A program made the translations under genes and the position numbers. The notes under the pieces were generated by a model, which ran no database searches, was not told the DNA's origin, and worked only from the letters and a program-made list of their open reading frames with translations. DNA of 64,000 bases from Jeongeupia sp. HS-3 (GTDB lineage: Bacteria > Pseudomonadota > Gammaproteobacteria > Burkholderiales > Chitinibacteraceae): positions 744,001-808,000 of the forward strand of contig NZ_AP024094.1 in NCBI RefSeq assembly GCF_015140455.1. Reading direction: 5' to 3'. Position 1 is the first letter of the stretch, and every line of letters begins with the position of its first letter. Of the stretch, positions 1 through 7,903 are shown piece by piece.

Positions 1-154
1 GCGACTCGCAAAACCGCAAAGGATAACTCATTTGGCGCTCCATCTGCTCGGCCAGGCCGGGGAAGCAGGTCGTTTTGCCGTTGTTCGGTATCGTCGCTGG
101 CGCAGGGCGATCCAGCCTCTAAGCTGATTAGCATAGGCGTTGAAAAGGCCGGAT

Positions 155-1459
155 ATGCGTACTGCTCGCGTTCCCGAGTATAAAACCATTCCCAAGCCGG
201 GAAGCCGGGTCGCCATTGTCGGTGCGGGCCTGGCAGGTCTGACCTCGGCCTGGCTGCTGGCTCGCGACTATCGGGTGACGCTGTTCGAGGCGAGGGCGGT
301 GCCGGGTGGCCATGCCAAAACCGTTGAGGTCGAGCTGCAGGGCAAGCGTCACGGCATCGATACCGGATTACTGGTTTTCAACGAGCGCGGCGATCCGAAC
401 CTGAGCGCCTTGTTCGGCGCTCTGGATACGCACTTGCAGCGAGCGGAAATGTCATTCGGCGTCTCGGTCGATGGCGGGCGGCTGGAGTGGGCGACCAAGG
501 GCTTTGGTGGCGTATTCGCACAACGCCGCAACCTGGTCTCGCCGCCGTTTCTGGGCATGCTCGTCGACATCATGAACTTCAAACGCCAGGCAGGGCGGGA
601 TCTGATCAAGGTAATTGCGACGCAGATCAGCCTGGCGCAGATGCTTGCCCAGCGGGGTTACGGCCGGGCCTTTCGCGATGACTACCTGCTGCCGATGGCT
701 GCAGCGATCTGGCGCAATCCGGGTGATGATGTTCTGCAATATCCGGCGGCGTTCTTTTTGCGCTACTACCTGGAGCACGAGCTGTCACCGCGTGCGCATC
801 ATTCGGGGTGGTGGGGCCCGGGGGGGGGGACGCAAGCTTGCGTGCAACGCTTGTTGGCTGCGGTTCCGGGGATTCGCCTCGCAACGCCGGTGCTCGCCGT
901 GCGACGCGATGCACGCGGTGTGGTGCTGGCCAGCGCTGAGGGTGATGAGCGTTTCGACGCGGTGGTGCTGGCAATCCACGCACCGGACGCCCGCGCTTTG
1001 CTGAGCGATGCCACCGAGGCCGAAGCTGCGGTGCTGAACGCTGTGCGCTATCAAACCCGTTCCGCGTATTTGCATGCCGATCGCCGGCTGTTGCCGATCC
1101 GGCGCAAGGTCTGGTCGGCGTGCAATTACCTCGGAAACCGTAGTGGCTTGCGCCCAAGCGGGATCAGTTTCCTTATCAACAAGCTGCAGCCGTTGCCGTT
1201 TGACGCGCCCTTGATCATGACGCTCAATCCGCCATTCGAACCCGCTTCGGCCAGCGTGTTCGACTGTTGCGACCATGCGATCCCGCTGCTGGATCATGCT
1301 GCGGTTCACGCCCAGGCGCGGCTGGCTGGTTTGCAGGGGCTGCGCCAGACCTGGTTTGCCGGTGGCTGGACGGGTGCCGCATTCGTTGAGGATGAGGTGA
1401 TCTCGGCGCTACGGATAGCCGCCGATTTCGGCGTGCTGCCGTCCTGGGCTGTCTTATAG
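155..1459 (+). CDS. FAD-dependent NAD(P)/FAD-binding oxidoreductase (amine-oxidase fold)
   Basis: A 434-residue protein. Near the N-terminus (residues about 19-28) it has the dinucleotide-binding Rossmann motif VAIVGAGLAG, followed by an acidic strand end (TLFEA) and the GGHAKT segment typical of the predicted NAD/FAD-binding protein family (COG2907-like, related to amine oxidases and phytoene desaturases). The C-terminal GWT segment fits the second FAD contact of this fold. Substrate unknown. A TTG at 140 would add five residues; I prefer the ATG at 155 because it stands closer to the conserved fold. The most unusual feature is a run of ten G bases (820-829), encoding Pro-Gly-Gly-Gly around residue 223, where a slip of one base would truncate the protein. 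The family call is from motifs; the function is inferred only at class level. Confidence 0.85.
   Translation: MRTARVPEYKTIPKPGSRVAIVGAGLAGLTSAWLLARDYRVTLFEARAVPGGHAKTVEVELQGKRHGIDTGLLVFNERGDPNLSALFGALDTHLQRAEMSFGVSVDGGRLEWATKGFGGVFAQRRNLVSPPFLGMLVDIMNFKRQAGRDLIKVIATQISLAQMLAQRGYGRAFRDDYLLPMAAAIWRNPGDDVLQYPAAFFLRYYLEHELSPRAHHSGWWGPGGGTQACVQRLLAAVPGIRLATPVLAVRRDARGVVLASAEGDERFDAVVLAIHAPDARALLSDATEAEAAVLNAVRYQTRSAYLHADRRLLPIRRKVWSACNYLGNRSGLRPSGISFLINKLQPLPFDAPLIMTLNPPFEPASASVFDCCDHAIPLLDHAAVHAQARLAGLQGLRQTWFAGGWTGAAFVEDEVISALRIAADFGVLPSWAVL
820..829. repeat. G10 homopolymer inside a coding region
   Basis: Ten consecutive G residues lie inside the FAD oxidoreductase frame, and the frame is intact at this length. 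Poly-G tracts of this size are classic slipped-strand phase-variation sites in Neisseriales relatives, but a single sequence cannot show variation. Confidence 0.8.
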
Positions 1460-1503
1460 GACGGGAACAGTGCTGCGATTGTGGTGATCGGTCTCGCAGC
1501 CAA

Positions 1504-2163
1504 CTAATCGGCCAAATATTTTTCATCGTCGAAGCTGGCCACCCATTGCGGCCGGTAAATCACCAGCAGTGCCATATTGCTACCGGTGGTGAAGGCTTCC
1601 GGCCAGCCCATCAGGAAGTAATACGGCAGCTGTTCGCTCAAGAGAAACTCGAGCGGGTAGGCGCCGACCGCAGCCAGCAGGCCGCAGGTGAGCAGGCCGA
1701 CCGCCCACATCGACAGCGCAGCGGCGGCGAAGGCGTTGAGGAAGATGTAAATGAAGTAGTTCAGCGGCAAGCGCCGCTGCGCCATGCCGAGCAAGCCCTG
1801 GGTCAGGGTGCAGGGCAGCGCGGCGGTGATCAGCCACGACAGGCCGAACGCGCCCCAGCCGGCATGACCGAAGCCGGTGTCGATCGCCAGTGCTGCGGCC
1901 AGACCGAGCAGCGCGCGATCACGGCCGGCGATCAGTGTCAGCGCGGTGGCGCCGATCAGGTGGAAGGACAGCCCCGGCTGGATGCTGGCCTTCATCTGCC
2001 ACAAGGTCAGCGCGGCGATGGTACAGCCCAGCCAGCCGGTGATCGCCGACTGCGACAGTGCGAACCACGGTACGCGCAGTGCGGCACGGATCAGCAGCAG
2101 TACGGCGGCGATCCATGACAGCGAAAGCAGCCAGAGCGGAAATTGTGACGAAACGAAGTTCAT
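1504..2163 (-). CDS. Polytopic inner-membrane protein (CbiM/COG3235-like permease)
   Basis: A 219-residue, very hydrophobic protein with about six predicted membrane segments. The start at 2163 (MNFVSSQFPLWLL) is chosen because the frame upstream of it is not membrane-like and looks non-coding. The pattern of short loops with a His-containing segment (SFHLIGATALTL) and the small-residue-rich helix AAALAIDTGFGHAGWG resembles the energy-coupling-factor permease / CbiM-like group (COG3235). No ATPase or EcfT partner lies next to it, so a transport role is only a family inference. It is convergent with the FAD oxidoreductase, separated by about 44 bases. Confidence 0.6.
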   Translation of the reverse strand: MNFVSSQFPLWLLSLSWIAAVLLLIRAALRVPWFALSQSAITGWLGCTIAALTLWQMKASIQPGLSFHLIGATALTLIAGRDRALLGLAAALAIDTGFGHAGWGAFGLSWLITAALPCTLTQGLLGMAQRRLPLNYFIYIFLNAFAAAALSMWAVGLLTCGLLAAVGAYPLEFLLSEQLPYYFLMGWPEAFTTGSNMALLVIYRPQWVASFDDEKYLAD

Positions 2164-2341
2164 GTCGAGTGATGGTAAGGCGGCAGCCGGCATCTTAGTG
2201 TAGCCGGCGGCCGGCTGCAGCCGGTGCGCATGACCGTGTGCCATTGCCGTGCAGATCGGGATGACCTTGCCCGCTGGCATGGCCGGGTCTGGCTGCCCGA
2301 TCCGCCGGGGGAAGGCTGCGCGACGTTTGGCGGGCTTGCGC

Positions 2342-2874
2342 TTACTGGGGCGTGTACGGCACGCCCTGATCCCAGCGTGACTGCCAGTGCGCCACGTACT
2401 GCCGGGTAATATCGGGCATGTCGCGCAATACGATGACGTTCTCCGAGTTCTCGGTCTCGGCCGATGGCGCGTAGTTGAACGAGCCGGTTTCCACCGTTTT
2501 GCCGTCGACGATGATCACCTTGTCGTGCTGGATGTTGTAGTGGTCGTCGATCCGCAGTTGTACGCCGTGACTGGCGACATACTGCATCGCTTTCTGGCTG
2601 GGCTTGCCTAGGTTGCGTTTCTTGTCGATGACCACACGGACGTCCACGCCGCGGGCCTGCGCAGCGGCCAAGGCTTGCATGATGTCGGGTGCGGTGAAGC
2701 TGTAGGCCATCATCTGGATGCTTTTTTTGCGCTGCCGATGGTCTGCAACACCAGCGTTCGCGCCGAACCTTCGGGCGAAAAGCCGACCTCGACACCGGGT
2801 GCGGCGAATGAAACGGCGGGAAGGCCCACGAGGGCCGCCAAGGCGATGCGCTTGAACCACGGGTGTAATTTCAT
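2342..2874 (-). pseudogene. Secreted phospholipase D-family nuclease, frameshifted in an A7 run
   Basis: Two overlapping frames together make one protein of about 177 residues. The first part (from ATG at 2874) is a signal peptide (MKLHPWFKRIALAALVGLPA, ending near SFAA) followed by GVEVGFSPEG. The second part carries the single HKD motif HDKVIIVDG and GSFNY typical of Nuc-type endonucleases and other one-domain PLD proteins. The junction is the run of seven T at 2722-2728 (seven A on the coding strand). With eight A the text would read IGSAKKSIQMMAYSF without interruption. So either one base has been lost, or it was miscalled, or the cell corrects it: GCA AAA AAA G is also a textbook slippery heptamer for -1 frameshifting. 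All other parts look intact. Confidence 0.8.
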
Positions 2875-2995
2875 GAAGGTGACGCTCCGATCTGCTGCAG
2901 CAACATTACGCCTGCGCGGATTTCTTCGGCGCCAAAGAAAGGCCGATCGCCACAATTTACACTTCCGACTGGCTGGTGAAGGTTTTTCGCGGACG

Positions 2996-3023
2996 AAAAA
3001 AAGCGGCAGGATAAACCTGCCGC
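2996..3023 (-). terminator. Rho-independent terminator of the ABC transporter operon
   Basis: GCGGCAGG/CCTGCCGC stem (3003-3010 with 3016-3023), five-base loop, followed on the minus strand by seven T. It lies directly after the ATPase stop at 3046. Confidence 0.85.
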
Positions 3024-3045
3024 AAACCCGGAAATTGACGACCTG

Positions 3046-4110
3046 TCAGGCGGCTGCAAAGACCCAGCAATCGTTGGCGGGGAACTCGACCCAGTATTCG
3101 CCGGCGTTGCGTGGATCGTTGCCATAGGCGCGGAAGCGCGTCTCGCCCTGATGGAACAGGTACTCCCAGCGGTCGCCCAGATACATGGCGGTGATCAGCT
3201 TGGCCTTGATGCGGTTGTGGCCAGGGCCGTCGACGACGCGAACGCGTTCGAGCCGGATCACGGCCTGCGCATCGGCGCCGGCGGCGAGCCAGTCGCGTGC
3301 CTGGCCGTGCAGCTCCCAGCCATCGCCGGCCAGCTTCACCTGCTCGCCTTCGACCGAGACGACCTTGGCGTTGAGCTTGTTGTTGCTGCCCATGAATTCG
3401 GCGGTGTACAGCGAGTTGGGCGAGGCATACAGCTCGGCCGGCGTGCCTTCCTGTTCGATCTTGCCGTTCTTGAGCAGGAGGATGCGGTCCGACATCGCCA
3501 TCGCTTCGGTCTGGTCGTGGGTCACGCACAGCGCCGACAGATTGAGCGAGACGATCAGCTCGCGCAGCCAGGCACGCGCTTCTTCGCGCAGCTTGGCGTC
3601 GAGGTTGGACAGCGGTTCGTCGAGCAGGATCACCGGCGGGTTGTAGACCAGCGCGCGGGCAATCGCGACGCGCTGCTGCTGGCCGCCCGAGAGCTGGAAC
3701 GGGAAGCGCTCGGCCAGATGGCCGAGGCCAAGCTGATCCAGCGCCTTCTGCACGCGCTGCTTGATCTCGGCCTGCGGCACCTTGCGCAGGCTGAGGCCGT
3801 AGCCGACGTTGTCGAACACGGTGCGGTGCGGCCACAGCGCGTACGACTGGAACACGAGGCCGAGCGAGCGTTGTTCGACCGGCAGATTGGTGTTTTTCGC
3901 ACCGTCGTACAGTGCCTTGCCGTCGAGCAGGATCTGCCCGCTCGAGGGTTGCTCGAGCCCGGCGACGGCGCGCAGCAGCGTGGTCTTGCCGCTGCCCGAG
4001 GCGCCGAGCAGCGAGACGACTTCGCCTGCCTTCAGGTGGAACGACACGCCCTTGAGGATGGGAGTGCTGTCGTAACTGAGGTGCAGGTCTTCAACGATGA
4101 GCTTAGTCAT
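3046..4110 (-). CDS. ABC transporter ATP-binding protein, ferric iron/sugar-phosphate type (FbpC/AfuC-like)
   Basis: A 354-residue ATPase that would power the import system encoded just upstream. Visible motifs are Walker A GASGSGKTT (residues 36-44), Q-loop near Q88, signature LSGGQ (140-144), Walker B VILLDEP (about 160-166) and switch His in CVTHD. The extra C-terminal region (from about residue 235) matches the TOBE/OB regulatory domain of the MalK/PotA/FbpC group. It overlaps the permease gene by 8 bases, so translation is probably coupled. The substrate is set by the binding protein and cannot be read from the ATPase. Confidence 0.92.
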   Translation of the reverse strand: MTKLIVEDLHLSYDSTPILKGVSFHLKAGEVVSLLGASGSGKTTLLRAVAGLEQPSSGQILLDGKALYDGAKNTNLPVEQRSLGLVFQSYALWPHRTVFDNVGYGLSLRKVPQAEIKQRVQKALDQLGLGHLAERFPFQLSGGQQQRVAIARALVYNPPVILLDEPLSNLDAKLREEARAWLRELIVSLNLSALCVTHDQTEAMAMSDRILLLKNGKIEQEGTPAELYASPNSLYTAEFMGSNNKLNAKVVSVEGEQVKLAGDGWELHGQARDWLAAGADAQAVIRLERVRVVDGPGHNRIKAKLITAMYLGDRWEYLFHQGETRFRAYGNDPRNAGEYWVEFPANDCWVFAAA

Positions 4111-5857
4111 GAAGTTTCACTCCGAAACGCAGGGCGACAGCCAGACCGGCGCCGACCATAAGGATGTTGATGACGGAAAGGGCGGCAACCTGATCGACCG
4201 CGCCGGTGGCCCACAGCGACACCATCAGTGCGCCGATGACTTCGGTGCCCGGCGAGAGCAGATACACGCCGGTCGAGTACTCGCGTTCGAAAATCATGAA
4301 GATCAACAGCCAGCTGGCCATCAGCCCCGAGCGGATCAGCGGCAGCGTCACATAGCGACTGGTCTGGCCACGGGTGGCGCCGACGCTGCGGGCGGCTTCT
4401 TCGAGTTCCGGGCCGACCTGCATCAGCGCGCCCTGAATCAGCCGCATGCCGTAGGCCATCCACACGACCATATAGGCGAGCCAGATCGAGAACATCGAGT
4501 TCTTCAGTTCCTTGAATCCCGGCACGAACAGAAACACCCACAGGAAGGCGAGGCCGGCGAGCAGGCCCGGCACCGCACGCGGCAGCAGCACCAGATAATC
4601 CATCAGCTTGCTGCCCCAGTCGTTGCGGCGGTGGCCGGCAAAGCCGACGGCGGTATAGCACGCCACGGCCATGGCGCCGCCGAGGATGCCGACGCCGAAG
4701 CTGTTGATGATGGCGCGCACCAGACTGTCGTTCTCGAACAGATCGGTGAAGTTCGACAGCGTGAAGACTTCCATCAGCGGCACGCCCTGGCCCCAGTGAC
4801 TGACAAAGGCACGCAGCGTGATTCCGGAAATCGGCACGAACACCGTCACCACCAGCCACAGCAATACGATGCCCATGGCCACCCAGCGCCAGTTGCCGAG
4901 CGGCAGTGCATGCTGGCGGGCGGCCTTGCCCTTCATGGTGATGTAGCGGTTGGCGTTGCGCAGCAGCCGGCGTTGCAGCAGCACGAGCGGGAAGGTCACC
5001 AGAATGATCAGCACCGCGACCGTCGCCATCAGGTGGTAGGACGGAATGCCAAGCTTGTTGGTCAGCTTGTACAGATAGGTGGTCAGTACCAGATGGCCTT
5101 CGGGATCACCGAGCACCAGCGGCAGGCCGAACACTTCGAAGCCGAGGAAGAACACCAGCACGCCGGCGAACAGCAGCGACGGCATCACCATCGGCAGGCT
5201 GACATCGCGGGCGACGCGGAAGGGGCTGGCACCGGAGACGCGGGCGGCCTCTTCGACGTCCGAACCCAGATTGCGCAGCGACGACGACGCGTACAGGTAC
5301 ACGTGCGGTACGTGGGTCAGACCGGCGATCAGCGTGATGGCCCACAACGAGTAGATATTCCACGGTGCTTCGGCGGTGCCGAACAGCGACATCCACCAGG
5401 CCGAGTAGAAGCCGACCGGGCCGGCGGCAACGACGTAGCCGAAGCCGAGCACCATCGGCGACACGAACACCGGCGTCAGCAGCATCGGTTCGAGCCAGCG
5501 ACGGCCGGGCAGATCGGTGCGCGCCATCAGGAAGGCAAGCACACCGCCCATCGGCACGGCGATGAACAGCATGCCGAAGGCAATGGCACAGGTGTTCTTC
5601 AGCGCCGACCAGAAGTCGGGGTCGTCGAACACGAAGCGGTAGGCTTCGAGCGACACCGTCTTGTTCGGCATGAAGAACGGCGCGCTCAGGAAGCTCTGGA
5701 AAAAAATCAGCGACAGCGGCAGCGCAACCACGATCACGGCGATGGCGATGGTCAGCCAGCGGCCGAATCCGGCGTAGGCCCGCCAGGGGCTGCTGCCGCC
5801 AGCCGGTGCCGCGGCCGGCAGCGGCACGCTGCCCTGAAGCGAAGTGATGGAACTCAT
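4103..5857 (-). CDS. ABC transporter permease with two fused membrane domains (FbpB/AfuB-like)
   Basis: A 584-residue inner-membrane protein with two tandem BPD_transp_1 modules, as in FbpB and AfuB. Each half carries an EAA coupling loop: EEAARVSGASPFRVARDVSLP in the first half and EEAARSVGATRGQTSRYVTLP in the second. Around 12 membrane segments are visible. An intercistronic hairpin (5875-5892) separates it from the binding-protein gene, and a GGAG ribosome site precedes the ATG. Fused permeases of this type import ferric iron, 2-aminoethylphosphonate or hexose phosphates. Confidence 0.92.
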   Translation of the reverse strand: MSSITSLQGSVPLPAAAPAGGSSPWRAYAGFGRWLTIAIAVIVVALPLSLIFFQSFLSAPFFMPNKTVSLEAYRFVFDDPDFWSALKNTCAIAFGMLFIAVPMGGVLAFLMARTDLPGRRWLEPMLLTPVFVSPMVLGFGYVVAAGPVGFYSAWWMSLFGTAEAPWNIYSLWAITLIAGLTHVPHVYLYASSSLRNLGSDVEEAARVSGASPFRVARDVSLPMVMPSLLFAGVLVFFLGFEVFGLPLVLGDPEGHLVLTTYLYKLTNKLGIPSYHLMATVAVLIILVTFPLVLLQRRLLRNANRYITMKGKAARQHALPLGNWRWVAMGIVLLWLVVTVFVPISGITLRAFVSHWGQGVPLMEVFTLSNFTDLFENDSLVRAIINSFGVGILGGAMAVACYTAVGFAGHRRNDWGSKLMDYLVLLPRAVPGLLAGLAFLWVFLFVPGFKELKNSMFSIWLAYMVVWMAYGMRLIQGALMQVGPELEEAARSVGATRGQTSRYVTLPLIRSGLMASWLLIFMIFEREYSTGVYLLSPGTEVIGALMVSLWATGAVDQVAALSVINILMVGAGLAVALRFGVKLHD

Positions 5858-5874
5858 GGCAATACTCCAGCGAC

Positions 5875-5892
5875 CGCGGCCAGAAGCCGCGG
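5875..5892 (-). other. Intercistronic hairpin between binding protein and permease
   Basis: CCGCGGC/GCCGCGG stem with a four-base loop and no T tract, lying between the binding-protein stop (5930) and the permease start. Such hairpins commonly keep the binding-protein message more stable than the downstream part; that role is an inference here. Confidence 0.55.
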
Positions 5893-5929
5893 CGCAATCA
5901 CATGCGGGAGAAAAGAAGCTAGGGCCGGT

Positions 5930-7027
5930 TTAGCGCTTGACGGCCTGTTGCCATTGCTTGAGGAACTCGAGCCGCTTGGCCTGATCGAGATAGACCAGCA
6001 GACCGGTGCCGACCTGGATCGGCTTGAGGCTGTTGCCCAGTTGCTTGGTCAGCCCGGCCATCGAGGTTTCACCGGCGACATCGTTGCGGATCGAGAACAG
6101 GTCGGCATCGTTGGCGAGCACGGTCTGGCCGCGCTTGGAGAGCAGGTAGTCCAGCCACAGCTTGGCGGCGTTCGGGTTCTTGGCGGCCTTGGTGATCGAT
6201 GCCAGACGGCTCATCACCAGCGTGTAGTCCTTCGGGTACACGTAGCCGATCGACGGGTCCTTCTTGGCCTTGGCGTAGGCGTACGAGCCGATGATGTTGT
6301 AGCCGATCAGGTTTTCGCCCGAGGAAATCCGCTCCATCATCGCGCCGGTCGACGATTGCAGCTTCAGGCCGGTGCCACCCATGGTCTTGACCATGTCCCA
6401 GATCGCCGCGCCGCCGACGCGCACGTCCTGGGTCAGGTAGCTGAAGCCGACGCCGGATTTTTCAATGTCGTAGGTGGTGACCTTGCCCTTGAACTTGCCC
6501 GGATTGGCCTTGAGGATGCGAGTCAGATCGGCGTGGCTTTGCGGTACTTCGGCAGGCGTCAGCAGGCGCTTGTTGTAAACGATGGTGATCGGCTCGAAGG
6601 TCGTGCCGTAGGCCTGCTTTTGGTAGGTCGACCAGTCCGGCATGTTCGGTGCTTCGGGCGAGGCGTAGCTGGCGATATAGCCGTCATTGACGAGCTTGAG
6701 CTGCAAGTCCATCGCCGAGCTCCACAGCAGGTCGGCGGTGGTGCCGCCGGCGGCGCTCTCGGAAATGAAGCGGTTGTACAGCTCGGTGCTGTTCATGTCG
6801 TTGTATTCGACCTTGATGCCCGGGTACATGGCCTCGAAGTCCTTGATCAACGGTTTGACCGCGGCGCTGTCGGTGGTCGAATAAACGATGACCTTGCCTT
6901 CCTTGGTGGCGGCGCCGACCATCGTGGCATAGTTGCCGGGATAACCGGCCGGAATGCTCGTCGCCGCTGCGGTGCCGACGATGGAACAGCTGGCCACGGC
7001 CAGGGCAAAACGGGTAAAGCGCTTCAT
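5930..7027 (-). CDS. Periplasmic substrate-binding protein of a ferric iron/phosphonate/sugar-phosphate ABC importer
   Basis: A 365-residue class-II-type binding protein. The start at 7027 is chosen because it gives a clean signal peptide (MKRFTRFALAVASC..., cleavage likely after TAAA) and has a GGAG ribosome site about 8 bases upstream; an upstream in-frame ATG at 7078 lacks these. The mature part begins with the YPGNYATMVGAATKEGKVIVYSTTD pattern typical of the FbpA/AfuA/PhnS cluster. I do not see a clear adjacent double-Tyr ferric-iron motif, so iron is not assured. First gene of a three-gene minus-strand operon, transcribed away from a two-component system that probably senses the same ligand. 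Confidence 0.88.
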   Translation of the reverse strand: MKRFTRFALAVASCSIVGTAAATSIPAGYPGNYATMVGAATKEGKVIVYSTTDSAAVKPLIKDFEAMYPGIKVEYNDMNSTELYNRFISESAAGGTTADLLWSSAMDLQLKLVNDGYIASYASPEAPNMPDWSTYQKQAYGTTFEPITIVYNKRLLTPAEVPQSHADLTRILKANPGKFKGKVTTYDIEKSGVGFSYLTQDVRVGGAAIWDMVKTMGGTGLKLQSSTGAMMERISSGENLIGYNIIGSYAYAKAKKDPSIGYVYPKDYTLVMSRLASITKAAKNPNAAKLWLDYLLSKRGQTVLANDADLFSIRNDVAGETSMAGLTKQLGNSLKPIQVGTGLLVYLDQAKRLEFLKQWQQAVKR

Positions 7028-7071
7028 ATCGATCTCCAAAGCAGGCCTTGTCGGCTCGTCGGTTCGGATGT

Positions 7072-7089
7072 GTTTCATCCGTGTGAAAC
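7072..7089. promoter_or_regulatory. Candidate operator between transporter and two-component system
   Basis: An 18-bp inverted repeat, GTTTCA-N6-TGAAAC, lies 45-62 bases upstream of the binding-protein start and about 140 bases upstream of the response-regulator start, in the only intergenic space shared by both operons. It is a reasonable target for the adjacent regulator, but this is inference from position and symmetry. Confidence 0.4.
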
Positions 7090-7225
7090 GATCCTAAGCG
7101 CCGAGCGCTTTCAATTTGCTTTCCAGGCACCAGATCGATGCAAATCGCCGTTGCGGCGATCCCTGATGGTGCATGCGTCGCCCGCTAACGATACTGAAAT
7201 GGTCCCCGAATTCGCTGATGCCGCC

Positions 7226-7903
7226 ATGCGCCTGCTCCTTGTAGAAGACAACCTTTCGCTTGCCGATTCGCTCACCAAAGCCCTGAACCAGTGCGGGTTT
7301 GCGGTCGATTGCATGCATAACGGCAGCGATGCCGATCAGGTCTTGCGGACCGAGGATTACGCACTGGTGATCCTCGATCTGGGCCTGCCCAAACTCGACG
7401 GGCTGGAAGTGTTGCGTCGACTGCGGCAACGGCGCAACAAAGTCCCGGTGCTGATCCTGACCGCGCAGGGGTCGGTCGACGAGCGCGTCAAGGGGCTCGA
7501 CCTTGGGGCCGACGATTATCTGACCAAACCCTGTGACCTGACCGAACTCGAAGCACGGGCGCGGGCGCTGATCCGCCGCAGCCACGGTTTCGACAGCGCC
7601 GAACTCACATTCGGGCCGCTGCGCTATGACAGCGTCAGCCGGGTATTCAGCCTTGCCGGTGGCACGCTGAACCTGACGCCGCGCGAGCACGCGGTGCTCG
7701 AGGTGTTGCTGATGCGCGCCGGCAAGGCGGTCAGCAAGGAGGCGCTGTCGGAAAAGATATTCGGGCTGGACGAATCCAGCAGCCCCGATGCGATCGAAAT
7801 CTACGTGCACCGGCTGCGCAAGAAGCTCGACGGCAGCGGCGTTGCCATCGTCACGCTGCGCGGACTCGGCTATCTGCTGGAAGCGCGCGATGCGGCAGCG
7901 TAG
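7226..7903 (+). CDS. OmpR-family response regulator (TctD-like)
   Basis: A 225-residue regulator with an N-terminal receiver domain (acidic pair E7-D8, phospho-acceptor D51 in VILDLGLP, conserved Lys in DDYLTKP) and a C-terminal winged-helix domain (LTPREHAVLEVLL, recognition region IEIYVHRLRKKL, wing LRGLGYLL). The ATG at 7226 fits the canonical start MRLLLVEDN; an upstream ATG at 7199 is possible. It overlaps the histidine-kinase gene by 14 bases. Divergence from the ABC importer operon suggests it controls that operon, as TctD controls tricarboxylate transport and similar pairs control hexose-phosphate importers. Confidence 0.9.
   Translation: MRLLLVEDNLSLADSLTKALNQCGFAVDCMHNGSDADQVLRTEDYALVILDLGLPKLDGLEVLRRLRQRRNKVPVLILTAQGSVDERVKGLDLGADDYLTKPCDLTELEARARALIRRSHGFDSAELTFGPLRYDSVSRVFSLAGGTLNLTPREHAVLEVLLMRAGKAVSKEALSEKIFGLDESSSPDAIEIYVHRLRKKLDGSGVAIVTLRGLGYLLEARDAAA

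Noticed and set aside
1-139. End of a gene at the left window edge
   Set aside because: No frame with a convincing coding pattern reaches the edge; the stretch before 155 is left unassigned.
4097-7225. Very long plus-strand open frame preceding the response regulator
   Set aside because: It is the antisense of the ABC permease and binding-protein genes; it has a Gln/His/Arg-rich composition typical of shadow frames in high-GC DNA. Only the part from 7226 is a gene.
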